From the NCBI GenBank assembly GCA_041305085.1, contig JBFYMA010000010.1:1-32603 (forward strand): a DNA stretch of 32,603 nucleotides, in the 5' to 3' direction. Numbering within the stretch: position 1 is the stretch's first letter; every line of letters starts with the position of its first letter. Position numbers and translations under genes: made by a program. Under the pieces are notes generated by a model. That model ran no database searches and was not told the DNA's origin. It was given only the letters and a program-made list of their open reading frames with translations. This document shows, piece after piece, positions 14,295 to 22,064 of this stretch. This stretch comes from SURF-58 sp041305085. Its GTDB lineage: Archaea; Nanobdellota; Nanobdellia; Woesearchaeales; UBA9642.

Positions 14295-15422
14295 ATGGAG
14301 ATAAGCCAAAAGCTCAAGATTCTCGGGATGGGCTCAAAGCATGATGCATGCTCATGCAGCCCTGCGCACAGGTTTGAAAAGTCCAACAGTGAAAGAATTG
14401 GCGAAGGCACAGGCTGCGCTATTTATAAGTCAGCAACGCCTGACGGCAAGCCCTTAAACCTTTTCAAGGTTCTCTACACAAACGCCTGCAGCCACGACTG
14501 CAGGTACTGCCCAAACTCAACCAACTGCCAAAAAAAGCCTGTGATGTTTGAGGAAGAGGAGTTTGCAAAAACATTCATGACATTATACATAAGGAATTAT
14601 GTTGAAGGGGTATTCTTAAGCAGCGGCATAATGAAAAATGCTGATTTTGTGTCAGAAAAAATGGTTTCAGCAATCATGCTCCTAAGGCAAAAGTACAAGT
14701 ACAGGGGATACATCCATCTGAAAGTTCTTCCAGGAACATCCAGGGAGATGATAAAAAGGGCTGGAGAGCTTGCTGACAGGATGAGCATCAACATAGAATC
14801 CCCTAACCCTTCAAGGCTTAAAGAGCTCAGCAACATAAAAGACCTGAAAAATGACATCATCAAAAGGCAGGCCTGGATAAACAAGCTTGGATTAAGAGGA
14901 GGGCACTCAACCCAGCTTGTGGTAGGAGCAGCCAATGAAACAGATCTTGAAATCCTAAGGACAATAAGCTGGGAGTATGAAAATATAGGCCTGCAAAAAG
15001 CATATTACAGCGGCTTCAGGCCCATAAAAAAAACTCCTTTGGAATTCAAGGACAAAACACCTCTTGAAAGAGAGCACAGACTCTACAATTCAGACTTTCT
15101 CATGAGGACCTATAAGTATGAGTTCAGGGAAATCAAAGAAATAATGCACGATGGAAACCTTCCAAAAGGCGATCCAAAAGTCAACATAGCAATGCAGAGC
15201 TTTGACAGGCCAATAGATATAAATCAGGCAGCCTATGATGAGCTTATAAGAGTGCCTGGCATAGGACCAAAAAGCGCTATGAGAATTCTTGACTTGAGAA
15301 AAAAGCATGCCAAAATAAGAAACTACAGGGAGCTGCACAACATAGGCGTTGTTTTGAAGCGCGCAAAACAGTTTGTAGAAGTCAACGGGCATAGGCAGAA
15401 AATGCTTATGGAGTATTCTTAA
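14295..15422 (+). CDS. Radical SAM protein of the putative DNA modification/repair family, with HhH domain
   Basis: 375 residues. The 4Fe-4S/SAM motif is NACSHDCRYCPNS at about residues 64-76. The N-terminal KLKILGMGSKHDACSCSP and the GCAIYKSATPDGK stretch match the family annotated as putative DNA modification/repair radical SAM protein (TIGR03916, from memory). Other cysteines at the N-terminus may hold a further metal. The C-terminus has a helix-hairpin-helix, DINQAAYDELIRVPGIGPKS, a non-specific DNA-binding element. TATTTAAAC at 14266-14274 lies 26 bases before the ATG (leaderless). The next gene starts one base after the stop, so the pair acts together. The family reaction is unknown. 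Confidence 0.88.
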   Translation: MEISQKLKILGMGSKHDACSCSPAHRFEKSNSERIGEGTGCAIYKSATPDGKPLNLFKVLYTNACSHDCRYCPNSTNCQKKPVMFEEEEFAKTFMTLYIRNYVEGVFLSSGIMKNADFVSEKMVSAIMLLRQKYKYRGYIHLKVLPGTSREMIKRAGELADRMSINIESPNPSRLKELSNIKDLKNDIIKRQAWINKLGLRGGHSTQLVVGAANETDLEILRTISWEYENIGLQKAYYSGFRPIKKTPLEFKDKTPLEREHRLYNSDFLMRTYKYEFREIKEIMHDGNLPKGDPKVNIAMQSFDRPIDINQAAYDELIRVPGIGPKSAMRILDLRKKHAKIRNYRELHNIGVVLKRAKQFVEVNGHRQKMLMEYS

Positions 15423-15423
15423 A

Positions 15424-16044
15424 ATGGCGGTGTTCAGGACAAGCATCCAAAAGCAATGGCAGTATGCAAAAAGGCACAAGGAGTTTGAAAAGCACAGACA
15501 TGATCTCATCAAGGTTTTCAAGCAGGAGCCTGAAAAGGTTTTCAGCCAGTTAACAGACCAAGCCAGAAAGCTCTTCAACATTTACAGCCAGGTTATGAGA
15601 GAGATAGAGTCATTGTTCTGGCTTTTAAGGCTGGAAGTGAACAAGCATGGCTTGCTGTATACCCAGCACACCCCTGTCCACGAGATAGAAGACTGCCTGG
15701 TTTACAGGTTTTCATATAGGTTTCCGATGTTTGTGGTGGCGCTGGAAAGCAAAAGGGGGTGCTTTGTGGCGTACAAAAACAGGATAAAAAAATATAATTC
15801 AAGGATTGAAAGCATCATAAGGGTTGTTGAGAAAGAGTTTCCAATAAGTGAGATTCTTAAAAACGTTGAAAAGTTTGACCCTTCATTGTGGAAAAGCTTT
15901 GTGGACAGCCAATCAGACACCAGCAGCCCAAGACCTGAGCTTTTCAAAAAGCAGATCCCAAAAAAATACCACAGCATAAAGACCCTTGAGTACGAGATAA
16001 AGCTGCACAGAGCCAACAAAGAATTGGGAGAATTTTTTGAATAA
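15424..16044 (+). CDS. Partner of the radical SAM protein, possible divergent DUF4130 relative
   Basis: 206 residues, starting one base after the radical SAM stop. In bacteria this type of radical SAM gene is usually followed by a DUF4130 protein (TIGR03915). This protein is shorter and I see no direct match at its N-terminus. However, the stretch GLLYTQHTPVHEIEDCLVYR with the following RFPMF and KRGCFVAY keeps the spacing of the DUF4130 pattern (G-x-x-Y ... P-x-H ... L ... F ... RFP ... KR ... VY). That similarity is judged by eye and is an inference. The C-terminal part is basic and helical. Confidence 0.6.
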   Translation: MAVFRTSIQKQWQYAKRHKEFEKHRHDLIKVFKQEPEKVFSQLTDQARKLFNIYSQVMREIESLFWLLRLEVNKHGLLYTQHTPVHEIEDCLVYRFSYRFPMFVVALESKRGCFVAYKNRIKKYNSRIESIIRVVEKEFPISEILKNVEKFDPSLWKSFVDSQSDTSSPRPELFKKQIPKKYHSIKTLEYEIKLHRANKELGEFFE

Positions 16045-16074
16045 TTTTTTAAATGACAAAAATTTCTTGGAAGT

Positions 16075-16164
16075 ATGGATTATAATCTTAGAAGCGCAAA
16101 GCTCGGCGCAGAGCAAATCTATGAAAAAATAAGCTCAATATTCAAAAAGGACTATGAGTTATGA
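16075..16164 (+). CDS. Possible 29-residue peptide
   Basis: ATG 16075 opens a frame MDYNLRSAKLGAEQIYEKIS plus SIFKKDYEL, ending TGA 16162-16164. A TATA-like TTTTTTAAAT at 16045-16054 sits about 25 bases upstream, as for other leaderless genes here. The composition is that of a soluble amphipathic helix. Nothing else supports translation, and it may be a chance frame or a remnant. Confidence 0.3.
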   Translation: MDYNLRSAKLGAEQIYEKISSIFKKDYEL

Positions 16165-16221
16165 GTCTCAAGCCTAGCAAAATCAAAAAATATAAATAGC
16201 CATCCTGAAAATAATAATGCT

Positions 16222-16524
16222 ATGAACTTCCACTACTATATGTTCATACTCCTCATAATTGCAAGCATTTTTCTTATAGGAGGAGGTATAACAGGCAAAG
16301 TTGTGAGCGAAAGCTGCTGCTTTCCGCCAAACTGTGCAGAGGAAAACATCTGCGATGCTGCAAAACTGCAATATCTTGAGTCTCCTTCAGGTGTTCCTGA
16401 AAAGAATGAGGGTGTTTTTCTCTCAGTGCTAGGCTTTTTTGTGCTTGTGGGAACAATATTTTTGCTATATGTGCAGCATAGGATAAAGCACAAGAATGAT
16501 AACCCAAAAAAACAGCGAACATGA
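16222..16524 (+). CDS. Small membrane protein with four-cysteine extracytoplasmic loop
   Basis: 100 residues. A hydrophobic N-terminus (about 7-24) leads into GGITGKVV and a loop with Cys32, Cys33, Cys38 and Cys44 (SCCFPPNCAEENICD). A second helix lies at about 65-84, followed by a basic tail HRIKHKNDNPKKQRT, which is probably cytoplasmic. The cysteine loop would face outside and may form disulfides or bind metal. AAATATAAATA at 16186-16196 fits a leaderless start. It converges with the ZIP transporter gene. No family recognised. Confidence 0.65.
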   Translation: MNFHYYMFILLIIASIFLIGGGITGKVVSESCCFPPNCAEENICDAAKLQYLESPSGVPEKNEGVFLSVLGFFVLVGTIFLLYVQHRIKHKNDNPKKQRT

Positions 16525-16551
16525 CACACCAGTTGCACTTTTCTTGGTGGC

Positions 16552-17319
16552 TCAATGGCTGTGGCCTGGAGAATAAACAGTGAGCAATGCTATTATTGCG
16601 ACTCCTATTATTATTGCGAGTATGTGCAAAACAGAGTCTTTCAGTCTGCAGTGCCTGTGAAGCTGGGGTGTAAGGTTTGAGGCTGCAATATATATAAAGT
16701 TGCCTGCAGCAAAAGGTATTATAAAATCAGTAAAGCCTTCCATACTTCCAACCAAAAAAATACCTATTACTGTTCCTACAACTGCTGTGAGCGCAGAAAA
16801 AAAATTGAAAAAAATAGCTTTTTTCTTTGACAGCCCTGAAAACAAAAGCACTCCAAAATCAGCAATCTCCTGGGGTATTTCGTGAAATATTATGGAAATG
16901 GTTGCAGCAATGCCCACTCCTATGTTTATCGCATAGCTGCCTGCAATAACTAAGCCATCCAAAAAGTTGTGTATTCCATCCCCAATAAGGTTTACAGGTG
17001 CAAGGTTGTAAGCATGCCCGTGCCCACAGTCTCCATCCTCACATTTTTTGCTGTGGTGCCAGTGGACAAATTTTTCAAGCACAAACATCAAAACAAAACC
17101 CAATAGTATAAACAAGCCTGTTGAAACTGTATATCCGTGCTCCAGAGCCTCTGGAAGAAACTCAAAAAATACAGTGCTTAACAGGACTCCAACAGAAACG
17201 CTCAGCAAAAACAGCAGTAATTTTTCAGAAACTTTTTTTTTCAACAGAAAAGGAATTGCAAAAATCACTGAGATAAGAGAAACAATGATAACGCTTATTA
17301 TTGGATAAACAATGTCCAT
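16552..17319 (-). CDS. ZIP-family metal ion transporter
   Basis: 255 residues with about eight membrane helices. The two metal-binding helices are clear: DGIHNFLDGLVIAGSYA and SIIFHEIPQEIADFGVL. A His/Asp-rich loop HWHHSKKCEDGDCGHGHAY joins helices 3 and 4 and is the usual variable metal-binding loop. ZIP proteins import zinc, iron or other divalent cations into the cytoplasm. The start MDIVYPII at 17319 is chosen because a minus-strand TATA-like TTTTTAAAC (about 17341-17350) lies 25 bases upstream; an in-frame ATG at 17337 would lie too near the TATA box. It is downstream of copA and the HAD gene on the same strand. Confidence 0.92.
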   Translation of the reverse strand: MDIVYPIISVIIVSLISVIFAIPFLLKKKVSEKLLLFLLSVSVGVLLSTVFFEFLPEALEHGYTVSTGLFILLGFVLMFVLEKFVHWHHSKKCEDGDCGHGHAYNLAPVNLIGDGIHNFLDGLVIAGSYAINIGVGIAATISIIFHEIPQEIADFGVLLFSGLSKKKAIFFNFFSALTAVVGTVIGIFLVGSMEGFTDFIIPFAAGNFIYIAASNLTPQLHRHCRLKDSVLHILAIIIGVAIIALLTVYSPGHSH

Positions 17320-17412
17320 TCTCTTGGTGAAAAGCACTTGTTTAAAAATGTTGTTGAATTATACTGTCCTGAAGTTATACACTACAATACTCACTGCAGT
17401 TGCAGGAACCCG

Positions 17413-17799
17413 TCAGGCCAGGTTTTCATCCAGAAATTTCTTCAGAGCTGCCAGATCTTTCTTGTCCTTATCATAATGAAATGTCACTATTCCAACAATC
17501 CTTGCGCTCTTCACAGCGTCTTCATTGTGCTCAAAATATAATGCATCTTCTGGTTTAAGGCTGAATTCTTTGAGCATTGTTTCAAAATACTTTGAATCTG
17601 TTTTTTCAGGATTATGCTTGAGCGTAAACAATTCGTAAGGCAATCCCTTCAGTCCTGAACTTTCCATCTGTTCATCGTTGGCATTTGTCAGGATAATCTT
17701 TTTGTTGGGATATTTTTCAAGCAATTCGTGCATTTGCCTGAAAACTCCTTTGCCCTTAATAAAAAATGTGTTGACAGCATCCACAAGAATTGTTTTCAT
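17413..17799 (-). CDS. HAD-fold protein with degenerate active site
   Basis: 128 residues. The HAD core is recognisable: strand 1 ILVDAVNT, motif II IILTNAN, motif III lysine near KHNPEKTDSKYF, and motif IV YFEHNEDAVKSARIVGI. The nucleophile Asp7 is kept, but the second Asp of DxD is Val9, and the acidic pair usual in motif IV reads Glu-His. Phosphatase activity is therefore uncertain. No cap domain is present. Start MKTILVD at 17799 fits the minus-strand TATA TTTTTATA at 17821-17828; an in-frame ATG at 17808 would be too close. It lies between copA and the ZIP gene. Confidence 0.7.
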   Translation of the reverse strand: MKTILVDAVNTFFIKGKGVFRQMHELLEKYPNKKIILTNANDEQMESSGLKGLPYELFTLKHNPEKTDSKYFETMLKEFSLKPEDALYFEHNEDAVKSARIVGIVTFHYDKDKKDLAALKKFLDENLA

Positions 17800-17841
17800 A
17801 ATAATCATGTTTAATAAAAGTATAAAAATCTTTCGTAAAAT

Positions 17842-20037
17842 TCAAAGCTTTCTTCTTCTCAAAAGCAAAGAATTGCTTACAACGCTGACTGAGCTTAGCG
17901 CCATTGCAGCCCCTGCAATCATAGGATTCAGAAGCCATCCTGTAAACGTGTAAAACACTCCTGCAGCTATTGGTATTCCCAAAGTGTTGTAAAACAGCGC
18001 CCAGAACATGTTCTGCCTTATTTTTTTCATTGTCAGCCTGCTCAGCCTGATTGCTTTTGGCACATCCATCAAGTCATTCTTCATAAGCACTATTTCTCCT
18101 GTTTCCATTGCAACATCTGTGCCAGATCCCATAGCTATTCCTATGTCTGCCTGGGCCAGTGCAGGCGCATCGTTTATTCCATCACCAACCATGCCAACTT
18201 TTGCACCTTTTTGCTGCAGGTTTTTTACGTGCATGGCCTTGTCCTCGGGCATTACTTCTGCAAAAACACTTGATATTCCTGCCTGAGCTGCTATTGCACT
18301 GGCTGTTCTTTGGTTATCTCCTGTAATCATGTGGACTTTTAAACCCATACTCTGGAGTTTTTGTACTGCTTTTTTTGAAGAAGGCTTTATCGGGTCAGCA
18401 ACTGCAATCATTCCCAAAACATCTTTTTCTGTAAGCACCATCACTGTTTTTCCCTGGCTTTCCAGGTTTTCTATTGCTGACTGCTGCTCTTTTGTAAACA
18501 TAATTCTTTTCTCGCTTAAAAAACCCGGCTTGCCAAAAAAGTATTCCTGCTTTCCTATTTTTCCTGTTATTCCTTTTCCGACCAGTGCCCTGAACCCTGA
18601 AACTTTCTTTAAGGAAATTTTTTCCTCACTGGCTTTTTTGAGTAGCGCATCTGCAAGTGGGTGCTCGCTGTTCTTTTCAAGGCTTGCGCTTATCTCAATA
18701 ATTTTATTTTTTGTTTGTTTTGTCTGTTTTCTGAATACAACAACATCTGTAACTGAGGGAATTCCCATTGTTATTGTTCCTGTCTTGTCAAGAATTATGT
18801 GCTCCAGCTTGTGAGCTGTTTCCAGTGCATCCCCTCCTTTTATGAGTATGCCGTTTCTTGCACCCATTCCTGTGCCAACCATTATTGCTGTGGGTGTTGC
18901 AAGTCCTAGTGCACAGGGGCAGGCGATAACAAGCACTGCAACAGCTGCAATAACAGCAAACCCTACTGTCTGGCCAACTGCCAAAAACCATACTGCAAAA
19001 GTTATCAGGGCTGTTGCAAGCACTGCAGGAACGAACCATGCAGAAACACTGTCTGCAAACCTTTGTATGGGGGCTTTTTTACCCTGGGCATCCTCAACTA
19101 TCTTTATTATCTGGGCCAGGGTTGTATCAGCACCCACTTTTAATGCCTTAAAAGTAAATGTTCCATGCTTGTTGAGAGTTGCACTCACAACCTTGTCCCC
19201 TTTGTCTTTTTCTATCGGGATGCTCTCTCCAGTAATCATGCTTTCATCAACGCTCGAATTCCCCTCTATTACTATTCCATCCACAGGAATTTTTTCTCCA
19301 GGCTTCACAATAATTATGTCTCCTGCAACAACATCGTCCACAGGAATTTTCTGCTCTATGCCTTTTCTCAGTACTGTGGCTGTCTTTGGCTTAAGCCCAA
19401 TGAGTTTTTTTATGGCCTGCGAAGTCTTTCCTTTTGCCTTTGCCTCCAGCACTCTTCCCAGGACAACTATGGTTATCAGCACAGCGCTGGCCTCAAAATA
19501 CACATGTGCATTTCCAAAAATAACTGCATACACGCTGTAAAAGTAAGCAGCGCTTATTCCTATAACTATAAGGGTGTCCATGTTTGCGCTAAAGCTTTTT
19601 AGTGCATTAAAAGCACTTCTGTACATTGGAGCAGCCACAAAAAACTGGACAGGCGTTGCCAGAACCATCATTATTATTTTCTGGAATGGAAAAGGATTTT
19701 TCATGAAGAACATCCCAAGAATGAATACAGGGACAGCAAATACCAATCCAATGAAAAACTGTGTTTTTAGCCTGCTGTACTCTTTAAGGCTTTGCAGCTC
19801 TTGCTTTTCAGCACTCTTGTTTCCAGCATCTACCTCTGCGCCATAGCCTTTGCTCTCAACCACACTGGCAAGCTTTTGAAGGGTTACTTTTTGCTCATCA
19901 AACTGGATTGTTGCCTTGTTAGTGGAGAGGTTGACGTTTGCGCTCATCACTCCCTTTGTTTTGTTCAGCGCTCTGCCTATCAGGGTTGAGCAGCTCGCGC
20001 AGTGCATTCCTTTTATGCCGAGAGTTGCAGTTTTCAT
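17842..20037 (-). CDS. copA: Copper-exporting P1B-type ATPase
   Basis: 731 residues. One N-terminal HMA domain carries GMHCASC (Cys13, Cys16). The P-type core follows: the membrane-bound metal site CPC (Cys373-Pro-Cys375) in VIACPCALGLATPTAIMVGT, the phosphorylated Asp417 in DKTGT, the SEHPLA nucleotide-binding block, and GDGINDAPALAQADIGIAMG. The MDTLIVIG and final helix segments are typical of CopA, which exports Cu(I) from the cytoplasm. GGAGG at 20042-20046 of the + numbering (minus-strand sense) favours the double ATG at 20040/20037; I take the second for spacing. Three tandem dyads at 20104-20140 lie upstream of its promoter region. It ends the metal gene cluster. Confidence 0.95.
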   Translation of the reverse strand: MKTATLGIKGMHCASCSTLIGRALNKTKGVMSANVNLSTNKATIQFDEQKVTLQKLASVVESKGYGAEVDAGNKSAEKQELQSLKEYSRLKTQFFIGLVFAVPVFILGMFFMKNPFPFQKIIMMVLATPVQFFVAAPMYRSAFNALKSFSANMDTLIVIGISAAYFYSVYAVIFGNAHVYFEASAVLITIVVLGRVLEAKAKGKTSQAIKKLIGLKPKTATVLRKGIEQKIPVDDVVAGDIIIVKPGEKIPVDGIVIEGNSSVDESMITGESIPIEKDKGDKVVSATLNKHGTFTFKALKVGADTTLAQIIKIVEDAQGKKAPIQRFADSVSAWFVPAVLATALITFAVWFLAVGQTVGFAVIAAVAVLVIACPCALGLATPTAIMVGTGMGARNGILIKGGDALETAHKLEHIILDKTGTITMGIPSVTDVVVFRKQTKQTKNKIIEISASLEKNSEHPLADALLKKASEEKISLKKVSGFRALVGKGITGKIGKQEYFFGKPGFLSEKRIMFTKEQQSAIENLESQGKTVMVLTEKDVLGMIAVADPIKPSSKKAVQKLQSMGLKVHMITGDNQRTASAIAAQAGISSVFAEVMPEDKAMHVKNLQQKGAKVGMVGDGINDAPALAQADIGIAMGSGTDVAMETGEIVLMKNDLMDVPKAIRLSRLTMKKIRQNMFWALFYNTLGIPIAAGVFYTFTGWLLNPMIAGAAMALSSVSVVSNSLLLRRRKL

Positions 20038-20103
20038 CATTCCTCCTTGTTCCAATTTATTATCATTCTAATATTTACTTATATTACTCTATTAATCACT
20101 ATG

Positions 20104-20140
20104 TTAGTCCTAAGTATTAGTCCTAAGTATTAGTCCTAAG
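20104..20140. promoter_or_regulatory. Three tandem dyads TTAGTCCTAAG upstream of copA, probable operator
   Basis: TTAGTCCTAAG occurs at 20104-20114, 20117-20127 and 20130-20140, with a constant period of 13 bp and TA as spacer. Each unit is itself an inverted repeat, TTAG-TC-CTAA. They lie about 70-100 bases before the copA start, just upstream of an AT-rich, TATA-like stretch (about 20070-20090), and after the stop of the cupredoxin gene. No other copy was seen in the window. A metal-responsive repressor or activator is the likely ligand. Confidence 0.65.
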
Positions 20141-20168
20141 CGATTAAAAACGTTTGTGAACTGCTGCT

Positions 20169-20744
20169 CTAGGAATATCCTCTGCAGCCGCAACCTCCTG
20201 CCTGATCTATTCTGCAGGTTCCGCTGTCCAGACCCAGGCCTGAAGAAGAGGGATTTGTCTCTGTATAATCAGCTATTTCTCCGTCTGCATCTTGCACTGA
20301 AAAAGTTCCCCTGCCCATATTCATGCTGCACCTTATGTTGAATGTGCCACTTTTGTCAGGCGTAAACTCTATAACATTATCTCCGCTCCTGACATACTTT
20401 CTTACGCTGAATGATGGTATCACAACATCCCTCATACAGCCGTAGACAGAGTCAAGATCCACAGTCAACCTTACAGGAATCCCTTTAACAAGTGTACTCG
20501 GCTCCAGCTGGTATTCATAGTTTTTAAAGATCAGCAGAACCTCCTGAACCTTTCCAGCAGAAGGGTTTGGCAGGTTGCTTTGTGCTGTAATTGATTTTAC
20601 AGGATTTATATTTTCTCCTGCAGCGTTTCCTGTCAAAGAATTCTGTTGTGCTTTTGCAGGAACCCCTGTAATGCCCAGGATTATTATTGCAGCAACTATT
20701 GCCAGGGCTCCGATAATGCTTGCCTGTTTTATTATTTTTTTCAT
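20169..20744 (-). CDS. Secreted or membrane-anchored cupredoxin-like copper protein with Cys-rich tail
   Basis: 191 residues: an N-terminal helix (about 8-26), a Gly/Asn-rich linker, and a cupredoxin fold of about 85 residues. That fold shows YGCMRDVVIPSF (Cys103, Met104), VIEFTPDKSGTFNIRC and RCSMNMGRG (Cys139, Met141, Met143). This is the pattern of Cupredoxin_1 domains, which also occur fused to heavy-metal ATPases, with a Cys/Met-rich site suited to Cu(I). The tail adds Cys177, Cys185 and Cys187 (DQAGGCGCRGYS), an extra possible copper ligand set. An SD (GGAGG) precedes the ATG and the preceding gene ends 43 bases upstream, so it belongs to the copZ operon. Confidence 0.82.
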   Translation of the reverse strand: MKKIIKQASIIGALAIVAAIIILGITGVPAKAQQNSLTGNAAGENINPVKSITAQSNLPNPSAGKVQEVLLIFKNYEYQLEPSTLVKGIPVRLTVDLDSVYGCMRDVVIPSFSVRKYVRSGDNVIEFTPDKSGTFNIRCSMNMGRGTFSVQDADGEIADYTETNPSSSGLGLDSGTCRIDQAGGCGCRGYS

Positions 20745-20787
20745 TTTTTTGCCTCCGTTTTTTTGCTTCCTGTCCTATCTGGCTGTC

Positions 20788-21699
20788 CTAAAACCTTATT
20801 AGTGAAGATGTTGGCCCGTAAATAATAAGCGATGCCAGAAGTGCAGTCACTATAACGCTTATAGATATCAGCGTAATTGTATCCACAGGCTTTGCAACTG
20901 TTTGCTTGCTTTCGACAACCTCTTCGTAAAGCAGGTATGAAAGTCCAATAATTATTCCAAGATTTATCAGCATGTAAAAAGGCATGAACCATAATACATG
21001 ATCTGAAAACATCATCACTGTTATCATCGGCCCCATTGTTCCTCCCATCACTCCTGCCATAGCCCCCTCCATTATTCCCATAACTCCACAGCATTTTCCT
21101 GTCACAACTCCTGTGAATGTTCCCAGAACAACGCCAGTCATTGCTCCCCAAAAAAATCCGTTTGTTGCTCCAATAACTGCCCCTATCATCATGCCTGTCT
21201 GCATCCCGAAAGTCATACCTATCATCATACCTGTCATGCATGTTAACTTTGCCTTGTACGCAGTAAAGTGCCAGACAGCCATGGATATTCCTGCAACGCT
21301 TATTATCAGGTAAAAAATCCACCATCCATAGTTTGATAAAAATCCTTCAATGTTTTTGAAAAGAAAAAAGTATGCAAGTGCTGAAATCGCAAACAATGAA
21401 AACAGCACATAAAGAGTGTTCTGGATTCCAAGCCGTTCCACAAAGTACAGGTTCTTGTTTTCCCTAAAATGCCTTATTCTTTCTTTGAGTGTTTTTCTTT
21501 CAAAGGGCTCTGTTGAAGCCCTATAGCCCATTTTTTTTATTAGCTCGACGACATTTTCAGGCTTGGTTGTTTCATCGTTGATTGTTACAGCATCCTGGCT
21601 TACAGAAAAATCTATAATATTGTTTTTTTTCAGGTTTTTTGTTATGAGCCTTACGCAGCTTTCGCACTCTATGTCCGGGACAAATACCTGGCTTGCCAT
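20788..21699 (-). CDS. HMA-domain polytopic membrane protein with long glycine zipper rich in Met and Cys
   Basis: 303 residues. Residues 1-60 form an HMA-like domain with IECESC (Cys12, Cys15). A basic amphipathic stretch (66-90) and two helices (about 93-115 and 122-145) follow. Residues 154-230 are remarkable: glycines at 157, 161, 165 and so on to 205 fall at exact four-residue spacing (thirteen in a row), followed by more loosely spaced glycines. They are interleaved with sixteen Met and Cys154, Cys203 and Cys204. Two more helices follow near 235-258 and 273-293. I know no characterised family with this layout. Position and ligands suggest copper transfer or storage in the membrane. Its ATG shares one base with the stop of the CopZ-like gene. 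Confidence 0.8.
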   Translation of the reverse strand: MASQVFVPDIECESCVRLITKNLKKNNIIDFSVSQDAVTINDETTKPENVVELIKKMGYRASTEPFERKTLKERIRHFRENKNLYFVERLGIQNTLYVLFSLFAISALAYFFLFKNIEGFLSNYGWWIFYLIISVAGISMAVWHFTAYKAKLTCMTGMMIGMTFGMQTGMMIGAVIGATNGFFWGAMTGVVLGTFTGVVTGKCCGVMGIMEGAMAGVMGGTMGPMITVMMFSDHVLWFMPFYMLINLGIIIGLSYLLYEEVVESKQTVAKPVDTITLISISVIVTALLASLIIYGPTSSLIRF

Positions 21700-21923
21700 C
21701 AGTCTTCAACCTCGTACCCTTCATCCATAATACTCAGCCTTATTGCGTCTTTTGACAAGCTTTTGTTATGCTCAACAACAACTTCTCCTGTTTTGTGGTT
21801 TGCAGAAACATTTTTTGCTCCTTTTTCTTCCAAAGCATCTGTTATAAGCATCTCACAGGAGCTGCAGTGCATGCCTTTTACGTTTATGGTAGTTATTATG
21901 CTCTCTGGCATTGTTTTTTTCAT
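21699..21923 (-). CDS. copZ: HMA-domain copper chaperone, CopZ-like
   Basis: A 74-residue single HMA domain: INVKGMHCSSCEMLITDALE with the CxxC metal site, then a beta-alpha-beta end SIMDEGYEV. CopZ proteins carry Cu(I) to the HMA domains of CopA. The stop overlaps by one base the ATG of the HMA/glycine-zipper gene (TGATG), implying coupled translation. An inverted repeat (21960-21980) lies upstream. Start 21923 is taken; the in-frame ATG at 21911 is an alternative. The N-terminal extension of about 12 residues is polar. Confidence 0.9.
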   Translation of the reverse strand: MKKTMPESIITTINVKGMHCSSCEMLITDALEEKGAKNVSANHKTGEVVVEHNKSLSKDAIRLSIMDEGYEVED

Positions 21924-21959
21924 GTTATCTCAGCCTCACCATATTTATTGTGTGCATTG

Positions 21960-21980
21960 CCTGCTGTAAAAATCAGCAGG
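21960..21980. promoter_or_regulatory. Perfect 7-bp inverted repeat upstream of copZ
   Basis: CCTGCTG (21960-21966) and CAGCAGG (21974-21980) flank TAAAAAT. On the minus strand the repeat lies just upstream of a weak TATA-like TAAATA (about 21941-21946). It could be an operator. If transcription starts instead from TTTATAAA near 22019-22026, it would be a hairpin in the copZ leader. The sequence differs from the copA dyads. Confidence 0.4.
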
Positions 21981-22064
21981 TTATTAATCCATTCTGTTGA
22001 AAAAAACGCTGCTGGAATGTTTATAAATGCAGAATTATTGTATCTGGCTGTTCAGAAACAGTTT

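Noticed and set aside
14196..14309. Extension of the protease by 38 residues
   Set aside because: It would place a polar, Cys-containing stretch before the signal segment and overlap the next gene's start; the ATG at 14195 has a correctly spaced TATA box.
20104..20140. Short CRISPR array
   Set aside because: Units are 11 bp with 2-bp spacers, so there are no spacers of CRISPR size and no cas genes.
20741..21325. Long minus-strand frame rich in Asp, Arg and Tyr inside the glycine-zipper gene
   Set aside because: It is an alternative-frame shadow caused by the repetitive Gly/Met codons; it has no known domain and conflicts with the coupled copZ frame.
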